Assembly: GCA_040905905.1 (NCBI GenBank)
Contig: JBBDQN010000047.1
Coordinates: forward strand, 1 to 64,000
Source: JAICND01 sp040905905
GTDB taxonomy: Bacteria; Actinomycetota; Acidimicrobiia; Spongiisociales; ZC4RG35
Direction: 5' to 3'
DNA: 64,000 nucleotides
Each line of letters starts with the position of its first letter. Position 1 is the first letter of the stretch. The notes under the pieces are model-generated. The model did no database searches and was not told the origin of the DNA. It saw only the letters and a program-made list of their open reading frames with translations. This document shows, piece by piece, positions 7,700 through 17,012 of this stretch. The position numbers and the translations under genes were made by a program.

Positions 7700-10116
7700 C
7701 GCACCACCAGGTTGACGAGATTGGGGGGACGGGAGATCACCTTTACGACCTTGTCGGCATGAGGCTGCACCTTCGGTGAGGCCAGCGCCACCCGCTCGGC
7801 CTCAGCTGCATCGATCGTCGCTGCCACCTCGATACGATCGCGCACCTTCCCGTTGACCTGCACGACCAGAGTGACCACGGCCTCCTTGACCAGGTCCGGA
7901 TCCCATCCCGGCCACTCCTCGATCGCCAGCATGGCGCCCCGACCGGTGCTCTCCCACAACTCATGGCTCATGTGGGGTGCCATCGGGCCCAACATCAGCA
8001 ACATCAGCCGGCTCACCTCTTCGAAGGTCTGGCGGCGAGCTCCTCCCCGTAGGTAATCGGACATCACGTTGCCGAGGCTCATTAGAGCGGCCACCGCGGT
8101 GTTGAAGCGGAACTTTTCGATGTCCTCGGTCACCTTCTTGACCGTCCGGTGGGCGACGGCAAGCACCTCCCGATCCTCAGGCGACTCGTCCCCGTCGACG
8201 ATCGACCCCACCCCACCCGTCACCATTCGCCACACGCGGTCCAGGAACCGGGAGGTCCCCTCGAGACCGTTGTCGTTCCAAACGGCGTCGTCGGTGGGAG
8301 GACCCACGAACAATTCAAACAAGCGGATCGCATCGGCTCCGTAGCGCTCGTAGTAACGATCCGGGGTGACCACGTTCCCCTTCGACTTGGACATCTTGGC
8401 GCCGTCTTTCACCAGCATCCCCTGGGTGAACAGCCGGGCAAACGGCTCGACCACCGGCACCATCCCCATGTCGTGCAAGACCTTGGTGATGAAGCGGGCG
8501 TAGAGGAGGTGGAGGACGGCGTGCTCCACCCCGCCGACGTACTGATCGATCGACATCCAGTAGGCCACCTTGGCCGGATCGAAGATCACCTCGTCGTTGT
8601 GAGGATCGCAGTAACGGAGGTAGTACCAGGAAGAGTCGACGAAAGTGTCCAAAGTGTCCGTCTCCCTCCGGGCGGGCCCCCCGCACACCGGACAGGTGGT
8701 GTTGACGAACTCGGGGACGGCAGCCAGCGGTGACTGACCCTGCGGAGCGTAATCCTCCACGTCGGGGTGGATGACCGGCAGATCCTCCTCGGGGACCGCC
8801 ACCAACCCATCGACCGGGCAGCTCACGATCGGGATCGGGCATCCCCAGTATCTCTGGCGCGATACGAGCCAGTCCCGCAGCCGGTACTGGATGGTCCCCT
8901 GGCCGATGCCCTGTGCTTCGAACCATTCGATGATCTTCTTCTTGGCCTCCGGGACGGTGTGCCCATCGAGGAAATCGGAGTTGATCACCAATCCGTCTCC
9001 GAGATAAGCCTTACCCTCCCACCCGTCCGGTGGTTGCACGGTGGGGATGATCTCGAGCCCATACCGTTGAGCGAAGTCCCAGTCGCGTTGGTCCTGTCCG
9101 GGCACCGCCATGATCGCCCCGGTCCCGTAGCCCATGAGCACGTAGTCGGCCACGTAGATCGGAACCCTCTTGCCGTTGACCGGGTTGATCGCATCTACAC
9201 CTAGCGCCACTCCCGACTTGTCGCCCTCCGCCAGCCGCTCAACCTCGCTCAGCCGGTTCGCCTTCTCGATGTAGCGACGGACCTCCTCCTCACGATCGGT
9301 CCCGGCCGCCAATTGCTCGACCAGCGGATGCTCAGGAGCGAGCACCGCAAAGGTCATTCCAAAGACCGTGTCGGGCCTGGTAGTGAAGACCTCGAAACCG
9401 GTGTCGGAGTCGGCCACGTCGATACGGAACCGGCAACCCTCGGAGCGGCCGATCCAGTTCTTTTGCATCACCCTGACCCGCTCGGGCCATTCGCCGAGCT
9501 GGTCGAGATCGGCCAACAGGCGATCGGCATAGTCGGTTATCCGGAAGAACCACTGTTCTAGATCGCGCCGTTCGACCAGAGTGCCGCATCGCTCACAGGC
9601 TCCGTCAACGACCTGTTCGTTGGCAAGCACCGTCTGATCGCGGGGGCACCAGTTGACCTGAGCGAGCTTCTTGTACGCAAGCCCCTGTTTGAAGAGCTGC
9701 AAGAACAGCCACTGATCCCACCGGTAGTACTCGGGGGTATGGGAGGCCAGTTCCCGATCCCAGTCGTAGACGGCGCCGAGCCTGCGCAATTGCTCCTTCA
9801 TTCGGACGATCTGGCGTTCCGTGAAGATCCGGGGATGGATGCCCGTCTGGATGGCGGCATTCTCGGCCGGCAGCCCAAACGAATCCCAGCCCATCGGCGA
9901 CAGCACGTTCTTTCCCCGCATGCGATGGAAACGGGTCAGGAGGTCCACGTACGTGTAGTTGCGGAGGTGGCCCATATGCAGGGCACCCGAGGGATACGGA
10001 TACATCTGCACGTTGTAGAACTTGGGCCGGTCGGAGTCCTCGGTCACGTAGAAGACCCGCTGTTTTTCCCAGCGGTCCTGCCATTTGGTCTCGATGGAAC
10101 CGAACTCGTACGACAT
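7696..10116 (-). CDS. leuS: Leucyl-tRNA synthetase
   Basis: This 806-residue class I synthetase has the HIGH signature as HMGH (residues 47-50) after MYPYPSGAL, the editing (CP1) domain with TTRPDTVFGMTF, a zinc-like Cys cluster, and KMSKSKGN near residue 572. A C-terminal anticodon-binding region follows. It charges tRNA-Leu and hydrolyses mischarged products. The length is typical of bacterial LeuRS. It lies 43 bases after the channel gene on the same strand, and no T-box leader fits in that gap. Confidence 0.98.
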   Translation of the reverse strand: MSYEFGSIETKWQDRWEKQRVFYVTEDSDRPKFYNVQMYPYPSGALHMGHLRNYTYVDLLTRFHRMRGKNVLSPMGWDSFGLPAENAAIQTGIHPRIFTERQIVRMKEQLRRLGAVYDWDRELASHTPEYYRWDQWLFLQLFKQGLAYKKLAQVNWCPRDQTVLANEQVVDGACERCGTLVERRDLEQWFFRITDYADRLLADLDQLGEWPERVRVMQKNWIGRSEGCRFRIDVADSDTGFEVFTTRPDTVFGMTFAVLAPEHPLVEQLAAGTDREEEVRRYIEKANRLSEVERLAEGDKSGVALGVDAINPVNGKRVPIYVADYVLMGYGTGAIMAVPGQDQRDWDFAQRYGLEIIPTVQPPDGWEGKAYLGDGLVINSDFLDGHTVPEAKKKIIEWFEAQGIGQGTIQYRLRDWLVSRQRYWGCPIPIVSCPVDGLVAVPEEDLPVIHPDVEDYAPQGQSPLAAVPEFVNTTCPVCGGPARRETDTLDTFVDSSWYYLRYCDPHNDEVIFDPAKVAYWMSIDQYVGGVEHAVLHLLYARFITKVLHDMGMVPVVEPFARLFTQGMLVKDGAKMSKSKGNVVTPDRYYERYGADAIRLFELFVGPPTDDAVWNDNGLEGTSRFLDRVWRMVTGGVGSIVDGDESPEDREVLAVAHRTVKKVTEDIEKFRFNTAVAALMSLGNVMSDYLRGGARRQTFEEVSRLMLLMLGPMAPHMSHELWESTGRGAMLAIEEWPGWDPDLVKEAVVTLVVQVNGKVRDRIEVAATIDAAEAERVALASPKVQPHADKVVKVISRPPNLVNLVVR

Positions 10117-10159
10117 GAGAGATTGAGGCTAGCCAGGCCGCGCTTGACCGCCCGGAGAG

Positions 10160-11236
10160 TTAAACGCCGGGACTCTGGGTGGCGAAGCCCTGGAGCGAGT
10201 CGGCCAGGATGATCAGTTCATGGCCGGCCGATAGTTCAAGGGCAGCTGGGGCGTTGGCCACGACTTTGCCTTCGAGATCGACCACCCCGACCAGGGTGGC
10301 ACCAAATTGAATGAGCAGGGCTGGAGCAGCTTCACTCACCTTCTGGCCAACCAGATCTCCCGGTATTTTCACCCGGTAGAGCTCCGATCCCATACCGCCC
10401 GAGACCATGTCGGTGACGAGGTCGCTCAGCCCCGGGTTGAGGGCGGTGCGAGCCAGTAGCCGGGAGGCCAGCTTTGAAGTCACCAGTACCTCGTCGACGT
10501 CGGCCCGTCGGAAATGATCCACGTGTTTGGGATTGTTGACCTCCACCACTGTCCGCACTTCGGGGGCAAGGCTCTCGATGGCAAGGACCACGAGGATCGA
10601 GTGCATGTCGGCGTCGTCAGTGCCATCGCGGGGACAAACGATCGCAGCCCTGGCATCGGTGATACCGGCCCGTAGGAGGTCGGCGTCGGTGGCACCATCA
10701 CCCCGCACGAAGTAGACCTTGTCGCCGGCCGGGTTCCGTTCGGCTCCATCGATGAGAACGACCCGGGCGGAGTAGTCATCCGTATGGAGCTCATCAATGA
10801 GATCACGGGCGGTGGAATTCCATCCGCACACAACCACGTGGTCCGTGAAACCGGCTGCACCCATGCCCTGACCCTCCTTCAACAAGAAGTCGATAACGAA
10901 GCCGACCAATGCCCCGGTGACAGTGGCGACGATTCCCACCCCGAACAAGTTGAGCAGCCAGCTAACCAGCCACCCACCGGGGGACGATACAAATCCAGAC
11001 TCACCCTGGCCGATGACGGTGGTCAGCGCCCAATAGAAGGACTCTCCGAAGGAGGCGAAGGTGATGCTCCGCTCGAACAAGGTCACGGCCATGGCCGCCA
11101 GCCCCAACACCACCAGGAGACCGATCAAGAGAGATCGATAAAACCCGCGGTCGAGCTGACCGCCGATACGTTTGGCATGAAAGCTAAGACGCCTCAACAA
11201 CGGCGCCGAGAAAATCCCGGAAACCCACCTCCGCAT
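10160..11236 (-). CDS. TrkA-type two-helix ion channel with unusual selectivity filter
   Basis: The 358 residues show TM1 (about 33-53), a re-entrant pore region, TM2 (about 88-112), and a cytoplasmic RCK/TrkA-N domain from residue 130 (HVVVCGWNSTARDLIDEL, a Rossmann G-x-x-x motif) with a C-terminal TrkA-C-like domain. The layout matches bacterial RCK-gated potassium channels. However, the filter that should read TVGYGD reads TTVIGQGESGF. Similar departures occur in CASTOR/POLLUX-like channels, so the ion cannot be assigned from sequence. leuS lies directly downstream on the same strand. Confidence 0.8.
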   Translation of the reverse strand: MRRWVSGIFSAPLLRRLSFHAKRIGGQLDRGFYRSLLIGLLVVLGLAAMAVTLFERSITFASFGESFYWALTTVIGQGESGFVSSPGGWLVSWLLNLFGVGIVATVTGALVGFVIDFLLKEGQGMGAAGFTDHVVVCGWNSTARDLIDELHTDDYSARVVLIDGAERNPAGDKVYFVRGDGATDADLLRAGITDARAAIVCPRDGTDDADMHSILVVLAIESLAPEVRTVVEVNNPKHVDHFRRADVDEVLVTSKLASRLLARTALNPGLSDLVTDMVSGGMGSELYRVKIPGDLVGQKVSEAAPALLIQFGATLVGVVDLEGKVVANAPAALELSAGHELIILADSLQGFATQSPGV

Positions 11237-11288
11237 GCGTTCCTTTGCCTTGGGAATCCGGCTGGATTCAAGTCGACGTAGTGGGTCT

Positions 11289-11319
11289 CTACCAGTTTTC
11301 CTCGTAGTGGATGCTCCCC
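11289..11319 (+). repeat. 31-bp direct repeat, left copy (att-like)
   Basis: This 31-base sequence recurs at 14547-14577 in the same orientation with two mismatches (positions 9 and 26). The two copies flank a segment holding a methyltransferase, a LuxR-type regulator and a tyrosine-recombinase fragment. It lies in a 281-base stretch without a gene (11237-11517). An attachment-site scar is an inference. Confidence 0.6.
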
Positions 11320-11347
11320 CCTGTCATTTCGCGCCGTTTCTCATGCT

Positions 11348-11366
11348 CCCGCGGAATATCCGCGGG
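11348..11366. repeat. GC-rich 8-bp palindrome with 3-base spacer
   Basis: The arms CCCGCGGA (11348-11355) and TCCGCGGG (11359-11366) are perfectly complementary around ATA. It sits 29 bases inside the left direct repeat, in the gene-free stretch. It could be a terminator for the convergent-side transcript or a recombinase accessory site; the sequence does not decide. Confidence 0.5.
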
Positions 11367-11517
11367 ACGCGCGGAGGGCTTCGCCGGATCCGAGTAAGAG
11401 CTATCAACCTTTTCGCTGTCTACGAACAGCGCAGGCTTATCGAAGATCAATGGCACATTGCCGGGGCCAGAGCTGCCCGGTGCCGGTGCTTGGGTCACCG
11501 TTGAGTGAACTGAGACT

Positions 11518-12372
11518 TCACTTCGTCCCGATGCCGACGTTGACGGCGTTCGTCAGCACGGCGGGTCCATCCCCTCCCGAGTGCTCCCTGAGCATCCCAT
11601 CGAGGACCTGTCGTATCGTGGCTCGCTGCTCCTCTGCGAGGTCGGCGACGAGCATGCCCGGGATGGGATTGCCATGAAACACCCAGTCCCACATTTCCTG
11701 TCCGGAGCGGAAGGCGGGTCTCTCAGCCGTTCTCTCGACCCTGATCCTCTTGAGGCCGGCCTCGCTCAGCCGCCGGTGGAGGATCTCCGGGTCGGACACC
11801 TGGAACTCGAGGGGGGGAGGGTCGTCGGGTAGACCGGGGAAATCCGGGACGACGGCTCGCAAGGCACCGATGAAGAACTGGAGAAACTCGAGCTCGGCGG
11901 GAGAGCCGTAGGCGATCAGCAACACCCGGCCGCCGGGCTTCGTCACCCGGACCATCTCACGCAGCGCGACTGGCAGCTCCGGAACGAGCATTACCCCGAA
12001 CTGGGATCCCGTGACATCGAAGGTGTTGTCCGCTAGTTCGAGGGCGTGGCAGTCCATCACCCGCCCTCTTGCATCCGACAGACCCTCTTCGCGCACGCGC
12101 GCCTCGAATCGTTCGATCATGGCGGGGGACCAGTCGGTGGCGAGCACCTCTGCTCCCAGGCGCGCAGCCGGAAGACTCAGACCTCCGGTCCCCGCGGCGA
12201 CGTCGAGGAAACGCTCGCCGGGCTTCAGACCCACGAGGCCGAGCGCTTCGTTAGCCAGCGCCTCCTCCTGAGGAGCGACGTATCGGTCATAACCCGCCGC
12301 GATGGCGTCCCAGGCCTCCGGGGGCGGAACGTGGTCCTCTACCGTGGGTTCATCGTCCTGCCTCGTCGTCAT
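11518..12372 (-). CDS. Class I SAM-dependent methyltransferase
   Basis: From the ATG at 12372 the protein has 284 residues, starting MTTRQDDEPTVEDHVPPPEA. That start is chosen because AAGGAGG lies a few bases upstream; the reading frame stays open 35 codons further but lacks such a site. Motif I is FLDVAAGTGGLSLPAA, motif II-like ATDWSPAMIE, and the post-motif region EMVRVTKPGGRVLLIAYG. This resembles UbiE/Methyltransf_11 small-molecule methyltransferases. The substrate is unknown. It sits with a LuxR regulator between two 31-bp direct repeats, so horizontal gain is likely. Confidence 0.88.
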   Translation of the reverse strand: MTTRQDDEPTVEDHVPPPEAWDAIAAGYDRYVAPQEEALANEALGLVGLKPGERFLDVAAGTGGLSLPAARLGAEVLATDWSPAMIERFEARVREEGLSDARGRVMDCHALELADNTFDVTGSQFGVMLVPELPVALREMVRVTKPGGRVLLIAYGSPAELEFLQFFIGALRAVVPDFPGLPDDPPPLEFQVSDPEILHRRLSEAGLKRIRVERTAERPAFRSGQEMWDWVFHGNPIPGMLVADLAEEQRATIRQVLDGMLREHSGGDGPAVLTNAVNVGIGTK

Positions 12373-12516
12373 CACTTCCTCCTTGTCTGGCTGCGTGCCA
12401 TCCAAATGGCTGGCAATTACCTTCGAGGAGGAAGATAAGGGTCGAGGGGGTGCACCGACTTCGGGAGAAGCAACCAATCGCAGTCAAACGATGTGGGTAT
12501 TTCTGTGTATTGGTCC

Positions 12517-14169
12517 CTACCGGACCAGTCCGTGCTTGTAGGCGTAGGCGGTTGCCTCCGATCGGGAGGAGAGCCCCAACTTCGTCAGGATGTTGCTGAC
12601 ATGACGGGCAGCCGTCTTCTCGCTGATGAAGAGCTCGAGAGCGATAGCCCGGTTGGTCTTGCCGGCCGCCACCAGTTCGAGCACCTCCTTCTCGCGGGGA
12701 CTCAGTTCACCAATGGTCGGAGAAAATGGCACGCCCAGGAGCCTGGTCACTTGTCTGAGATCGGGTGCGGCGCCCAGTTGCTCGAAGACTCGTCGAGCCG
12801 CTTCAAACTCCAGGCCGGCGCCGCCCTCGTCCTCCAGATCGCGGTAGGCGACGCCTATTAGAACCCGAACACGCGCCCCGTGGTGCGGGGCGTCGAGATT
12901 TCGCCAGGAGTTGTACGCAGTGCGCAACTCGATGATTGCCGCCTGTCGGTCTCCCTCCGAGAGAAGGACTGCGCCCAAAGCGTGAGCGGCCAGAGCAGAC
13001 AGGTACGGCGCGTCAAAATGATCTGCGATTCCGGCCAGTTCATCCGCCGCCGCCCGGGCAGCTGCGACTTCGTTGACCTCGAGCATGATCTCGACGTACG
13101 CAGGCAGCATTTTTGACCGATCGATGGGATCCTGCGTTTCCTCCATCACTCGGCGGATGGCTGCGAGGGCTCCGTCTGTGCGGCCCTGGGCCAAGCCGAG
13201 CAATGACATCCCGGGCTCGGGTTCCCGTCCCGCCAGGCTTGCTTGACGGTAGGACGCTTCCGCTTCCGCGAATTCGCCGCGTAGCCGCTGGATTTCGGCC
13301 AGCTGGTAGTAGGCCGATCCCAGCGTGTCCCATTGGGGTGGCCCGGCGAGCCATTCGCACGCACGCTGTGCCGCGTCGAACGCCTCGCGCCATGCCCCTT
13401 GCAACTGGAAGATCTCACAACGATGGACCAGGCAATTGCCTCGGTATGGAACGAGGTCTGGCTGGGAGTCGCACCATCGGGAGAGCGCCTCCGTCCACTC
13501 TCTTGCGCGGCGCAGGTCGAACACCGTGTGGCAAAGCTCGATTACCTGGCAGTAGGCGATACCGGCGAGGATCGGCGACACCTCGTCCGTCGTGACGGCG
13601 ACCATGACCTCGTCCAGCAGCGCCATGCCTTCGCCGGTGCGTTGCTGCAGGATCAGGGCCTGTCCCCGGGTGAGACGCGCAAACATGGTTGCGTCGGCGT
13701 CGTCGAAGCGCTCCGCGGTCTGGCCTGCTTCGACGAAGTGAGCATAGGCGCTCTCCGCCTCCCCTTGGAACATGACCGGCAACGCCGTGAGCATCATCAG
13801 CCAGGCCTGTTCGACGCAGTCGTACCGCCCGTCCTCCAAGACGCGCCGGCCGCGGGCGACCCAACCCATTGCGGGAGCAAGGTCGCCTCTGAAGAACAGC
13901 CCGAGCGCTAGCTTGAATGCACATTGTGCAGCGTGTTCCCCTTCGCCCCGGCGCAACCACTCCTGATGGGCGCGCATCCAGGCCTCTTCGCAAACGTTGT
14001 CCTTTCCGACCATGTAAGCGGCTACCGCAAGGCGCTCGAGATCCTCGACTTCCAAGCCGCCTTCCCGATGAGCAGCTGACAGAAGGGTGAACGCCTCCCC
14101 CCAAGCCCGCCTTTCCAAGGAATCATGGGCCGGCTTGAATCGATCGGTCGCGCTCATCGGCTCAACCAT
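12517..14169 (-). CDS. LuxR-type transcriptional regulator with TPR-like sensor region
   Basis: This 550-residue protein has a long helical N-terminal part built of TPR-like repeats (for example SAYYQLAEIQRLRGEFAEAEASYRQASL near residues 280-310) and a C-terminal LuxR/GerE helix-turn-helix (LSPREKEVLELVAAGKTNRAIALELF). No P-loop ATPase domain is visible, unlike LAL/MalT regulators. It probably binds DNA as a dimer and senses a protein or small ligand through the repeats. It starts upstream of the methyltransferase on the same strand, 144 bases away, and may control it. Confidence 0.9.
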   Translation of the reverse strand: MVEPMSATDRFKPAHDSLERRAWGEAFTLLSAAHREGGLEVEDLERLAVAAYMVGKDNVCEEAWMRAHQEWLRRGEGEHAAQCAFKLALGLFFRGDLAPAMGWVARGRRVLEDGRYDCVEQAWLMMLTALPVMFQGEAESAYAHFVEAGQTAERFDDADATMFARLTRGQALILQQRTGEGMALLDEVMVAVTTDEVSPILAGIAYCQVIELCHTVFDLRRAREWTEALSRWCDSQPDLVPYRGNCLVHRCEIFQLQGAWREAFDAAQRACEWLAGPPQWDTLGSAYYQLAEIQRLRGEFAEAEASYRQASLAGREPEPGMSLLGLAQGRTDGALAAIRRVMEETQDPIDRSKMLPAYVEIMLEVNEVAAARAAADELAGIADHFDAPYLSALAAHALGAVLLSEGDRQAAIIELRTAYNSWRNLDAPHHGARVRVLIGVAYRDLEDEGGAGLEFEAARRVFEQLGAAPDLRQVTRLLGVPFSPTIGELSPREKEVLELVAAGKTNRAIALELFISEKTAARHVSNILTKLGLSSRSEATAYAYKHGLVR

Positions 14170-14245
14170 ACGAGCAGACGGCAGTGACGGCCACGGGACT
14201 ATTCATCCTAGGTCGCCGCGGTTGCGCCTGCCCCCCGCCCCGTAA

Positions 14246-14512
14246 TACGGCCACTCACACCTCTTCGACCTGACATTCGAAGGCTCGCATCCCCATCGGC
14301 CCCTCAACCCAAAACGGGTTCGTCGACTGCTCGACGGTGGGTTGTCGATTCGGGCCCTGGCCGAGTATCTGGGCCACACCGATCCTGGGTTCACCTTACG
14401 GATATATGCCCATCTGATGCCCGACTCAGAGGACCGAGCTCGTGCCGTAGTTGACGCCGCGCTCCGCGCTCCGGCGGAATCCCCTCGGAATACGGGCACC
14501 GCCACACCCTAA
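14246..14512 (+). pseudogene. C-terminal fragment of a tyrosine recombinase (integrase)
   Basis: An 88-codon open stretch, preceded by an in-frame stop at 14243 and lacking a start, encodes the last part of a phage-type integrase. It shows LSIRALAEYLGHTDPGFTLRIYAHLMP with the conserved LGH histidine and the nucleophilic tyrosine (IYAHL), then an acidic helix and tail. The catalytic domain's two arginines and the N-terminal DNA-binding domain are missing. It lies 34 bases before the right copy of the 31-bp direct repeat, so it is probably the remnant of the enzyme that mobilised this segment. Confidence 0.82.
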
Positions 14513-14546
14513 TTCTTCAACTACTACAAGGGTTTTCTCGGTTCCA

Positions 14547-14577
14547 CTACCAGTATTCCTCGTAGTGGATGTTCCCC
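14547..14577 (+). repeat. 31-bp direct repeat, right copy (att-like)
   Basis: This is the second copy of the 31-base repeat at 11289-11319, differing at two positions. Here the sequence CCACTAC (14544-14550) and GTAGTGG (14562-14568) form a perfect 7-bp inverted repeat around an 11-base spacer, the layout of a tyrosine-recombinase core site. It follows the integrase fragment. Confidence 0.6.
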
Positions 14578-14595
14578 GCGACTCCCCAGCACCGG

Positions 14596-15669
14596 CTATC
14601 CCTCGCCCGTGTAGATTCGGGCCAGGTTGCCGATCTCCTCGATCCGTAGCTCCGCCAGTCGTTCGGCCGCTGTGACCGGCTCGACTCCTTGCTCGCGGGC
14701 CAGTTCCAATATCCGCAGAGTTGCTTCGAACAAGTTGTCAACGCGATGCATTGCCCGAACCTTGGAGTACCCGCGTAGCTCCTCGTAGACATTGATGAGG
14801 CCGCCGGCATTGACAACGAAGTCGGGTGCGTAGAGGATGCCTCTGGTGACGAGGCGCGAGGCGTCCTCGCGGGTTGCTAATTGATTGTTGGCACTACCCA
14901 TCACCGCGGCACAGGCCAGCCGGGGAATGGTTTCGTGGTTAAGGACTCCCCCCATCGCACACGGCGAGAACACATCGCAGTCAACCGAGAAGATTTGGTC
15001 GGGCTCTACGGATTTGACGCCCAGCTCAGTCACTGCCTTCACAATCGCATCTTCCCGAGCATCGCTTACGACTACCTCGCATCTTTGCTCTACCAGGAGG
15101 CCCACATATGCATAACCAACCTTGCCCACACCTTGTACGGCGATCTTTCTGCCCGCCAGTTCGGTGGTTCCCCATAAGAAATGCGACACTGCTTTGAGCG
15201 AAGCCAACAGACCGCGGGCGGTGGTTGGCGAAGGATCACCCGAGCCACCGTCGGCCACCGGCGAACCCAGCGCCCACCGGGTTTCACGACGGATCAGCTC
15301 CATGTCCGACGCCGTAGTCCCTACATCTTCGGCGGTGATGTAGCGCCCGTGAAGGCTGTCGACCATGCGGCCGTAGGCTCGGAACAGCCTCTCGCTCTTT
15401 TGGGTAGCCGGGTCGCCGATGATTACGGCTTTGCCTCCACCGAGATCTAGGCCGGCGGCCGCAGCTTTGTAGGTCATTCCGTGGGCCAGTCGGAGGACGT
15501 CCACCAATGCATCCTCCTCCGAGGGATAGGGATAGAACCTGGTCCCACCCAAAGCAGGGCCGAGGGCGGTGGAATGGATGGCAATGATGCACCGCAACCC
15601 TGACACGGGATCGTGACCGTAGACCACTTGCTCGTGGCCGGTTTCGGCGAGCCGATCGAATACTCCCAA
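14596..15669 (-). CDS. Leucine/valine (Glu/Leu/Phe/Val family) dehydrogenase
   Basis: The 357-residue enzyme matches branched-chain amino-acid dehydrogenases. The catalytic-lysine segments are ALGGTRFYPYPSEEDAL with MTYKAAAAGLDLGGGKAV; the ITAEDVGTTASDM loop follows, then the NAD-binding GVGKVGYAYVGLL. These enzymes reversibly deaminate Leu, Val or Ile to the 2-oxo acid with NAD+. The length is typical of Ldh/Vdh and shorter than glutamate dehydrogenase. Side-chain preference cannot be read by eye. It diverges from the amidohydrolase gene 64 bases away. Confidence 0.93.
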   Translation of the reverse strand: MGVFDRLAETGHEQVVYGHDPVSGLRCIIAIHSTALGPALGGTRFYPYPSEEDALVDVLRLAHGMTYKAAAAGLDLGGGKAVIIGDPATQKSERLFRAYGRMVDSLHGRYITAEDVGTTASDMELIRRETRWALGSPVADGGSGDPSPTTARGLLASLKAVSHFLWGTTELAGRKIAVQGVGKVGYAYVGLLVEQRCEVVVSDAREDAIVKAVTELGVKSVEPDQIFSVDCDVFSPCAMGGVLNHETIPRLACAAVMGSANNQLATREDASRLVTRGILYAPDFVVNAGGLINVYEELRGYSKVRAMHRVDNLFEATLRILELAREQGVEPVTAAERLAELRIEEIGNLARIYTGEG

Positions 15670-15733
15670 CTGGTGGTCACCCTCTGGTCGAGAGCCCGAC
15701 TCTAAACGCGAATCTCAGGGCTAACTTGCCGAC

Positions 15734-16972
15734 GTGGAGCGCTCCCTTGTTCTAGTGCCCGACAACATCGTCGACACGATCGCCGGAACGGTGCGGAGCG
15801 GGTTGGCGGTCGCGGTCACAGGAAACCGGATCGAGTCCCTGGTGCCGGTTGCCCAGATCCCGGTTGACGCTCGCCGCCTGGATCTCGCCGGCCATACCCT
15901 CCTACCTGGGTTGATCGACGTTCACACCCACCTGATCGGAGAGGTCGACAGTGGCCAGGGTTACGCCGGGCTGGTGACGAGAAGTGCTGCTCAGGAGACC
16001 CTCGCCGGTGTGAGAAATGCAGCCGCCACCCTGAAGGCAGGCTTCACCTCGGTCCGCGACATTGGGACCTTCCGGGCGTTTTGTGATGTGGCATTACGAG
16101 ACGCCATTGACGCCGGGTGGGTACAGGGACCCCGCATGATGTGCGCCGGGGCATACGTGACCTGTCCGGGTGGGGCCGGCGATATCACCGGCTTGGCGGT
16201 CGATGTCGACGCAAACCTGCCTCGTGAACTTCGCTTCGGCGTCACCACCGGGGTCGACCAGATGCGAGCGAACGTCCGCCAGATCCTCCGCTTTGGAGCC
16301 GACTTCATCAAGGTTCTCGCCACCGGTGCCGTGCTTACCTCCGGGACTAACCCGGGAGTACCGGAGTTGACCGAAGCCGAGCTGGTGGCCGCGGTCGAGG
16401 AGGCTGCCGGTGCCGGGACCTTCGTGGCCGCTCACGCTCATGGCGCCGAAGGCATCAAGCGAGCGGTTCGGGCCGGAGTCAGATCGATCGAGCATGGCTC
16501 CTTGATGGACGACGAGGCCATCGAGATGATGGCCACTGCAGGGACATTTCTGGTCGCCGATCTGTACGACGGGGACTGGATCTCCCAACAGGGACCCCAG
16601 CTCGGGTTCTCGCACGAAGTACTCGCCAAAACGCTGATGACCACCGAGGCGCAGCGGCAGGGTTTCGAGAAGGCGGTCAAGGCGGGAGTGCGGATCGCTT
16701 TCGGGACTGACGCTGGAGTCTTCCCACACGGTCTCAACGCCCAGCAGTTCGCCTATTACGTCCAGTACGGGCTCACCCCGATGGAGGCGATTCTCAGCGC
16801 AACCCGTTGGGCAGCCGAGCTCATGCGTTGGGACGATAGGGTGGGAGTGATCGCTCCCGGCTTCGCTGCCGACCTCATCGCCGTTCCCGGCGATCCGACT
16901 GTCGACATCGAACTTCTAGGCAAGGTCGACTTCGTGATGAAAGACGGGGCCATCCCCCGTTTTGACGCGTAG
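15734..16972 (+). CDS. Amidohydrolase family protein (prolidase/imidazolonepropionase-like)
   Basis: The 412 residues contain the amidohydrolase metal sites in order: HTH in LIDVHTHLIGEV (about residue 62), a probable carbamylated lysine in DFIKVLATGA, AHAHGAEGIKRAVRAG, SIEHGSLMDD, and the aspartate in AFGTDAGVFPHG. The closest recognisable group is binuclear-zinc Xaa-Pro/Xaa-Arg dipeptidases and related carboxypeptidases. The start is GTG at 15734. No signal peptide is evident. The last codons form one arm of a hairpin with the intergenic repeat downstream. Confidence 0.88.
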   Translation: MERSLVLVPDNIVDTIAGTVRSGLAVAVTGNRIESLVPVAQIPVDARRLDLAGHTLLPGLIDVHTHLIGEVDSGQGYAGLVTRSAAQETLAGVRNAAATLKAGFTSVRDIGTFRAFCDVALRDAIDAGWVQGPRMMCAGAYVTCPGGAGDITGLAVDVDANLPRELRFGVTTGVDQMRANVRQILRFGADFIKVLATGAVLTSGTNPGVPELTEAELVAAVEEAAGAGTFVAAHAHGAEGIKRAVRAGVRSIEHGSLMDDEAIEMMATAGTFLVADLYDGDWISQQGPQLGFSHEVLAKTLMTTEAQRQGFEKAVKAGVRIAFGTDAGVFPHGLNAQQFAYYVQYGLTPMEAILSATRWAAELMRWDDRVGVIAPGFAADLIAVPGDPTVDIELLGKVDFVMKDGAIPRFDA

Positions 16973-16976
16973 TTTT

Positions 16977-17012
16977 GCTCCCCTGGTGTCGATCGTCCGA
17001 ACCAAAACGGGG
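16977..17012 (+). repeat. Dispersed intergenic repeat, copy 1
   Basis: A 36-base sequence starting GCTCCCCTGGTGTCGATCGT recurs at 61349-61385 with one substitution and one inserted base. Both copies lie between convergent genes, just after a plus-strand stop. In this copy CCCCCGTTTT at 16954-16963 pairs perfectly with AAAACGGGGG at 17004-17013, so a long hairpin spans the amidohydrolase stop. A terminator-like or REP-like element is the likely explanation. Confidence 0.65.
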
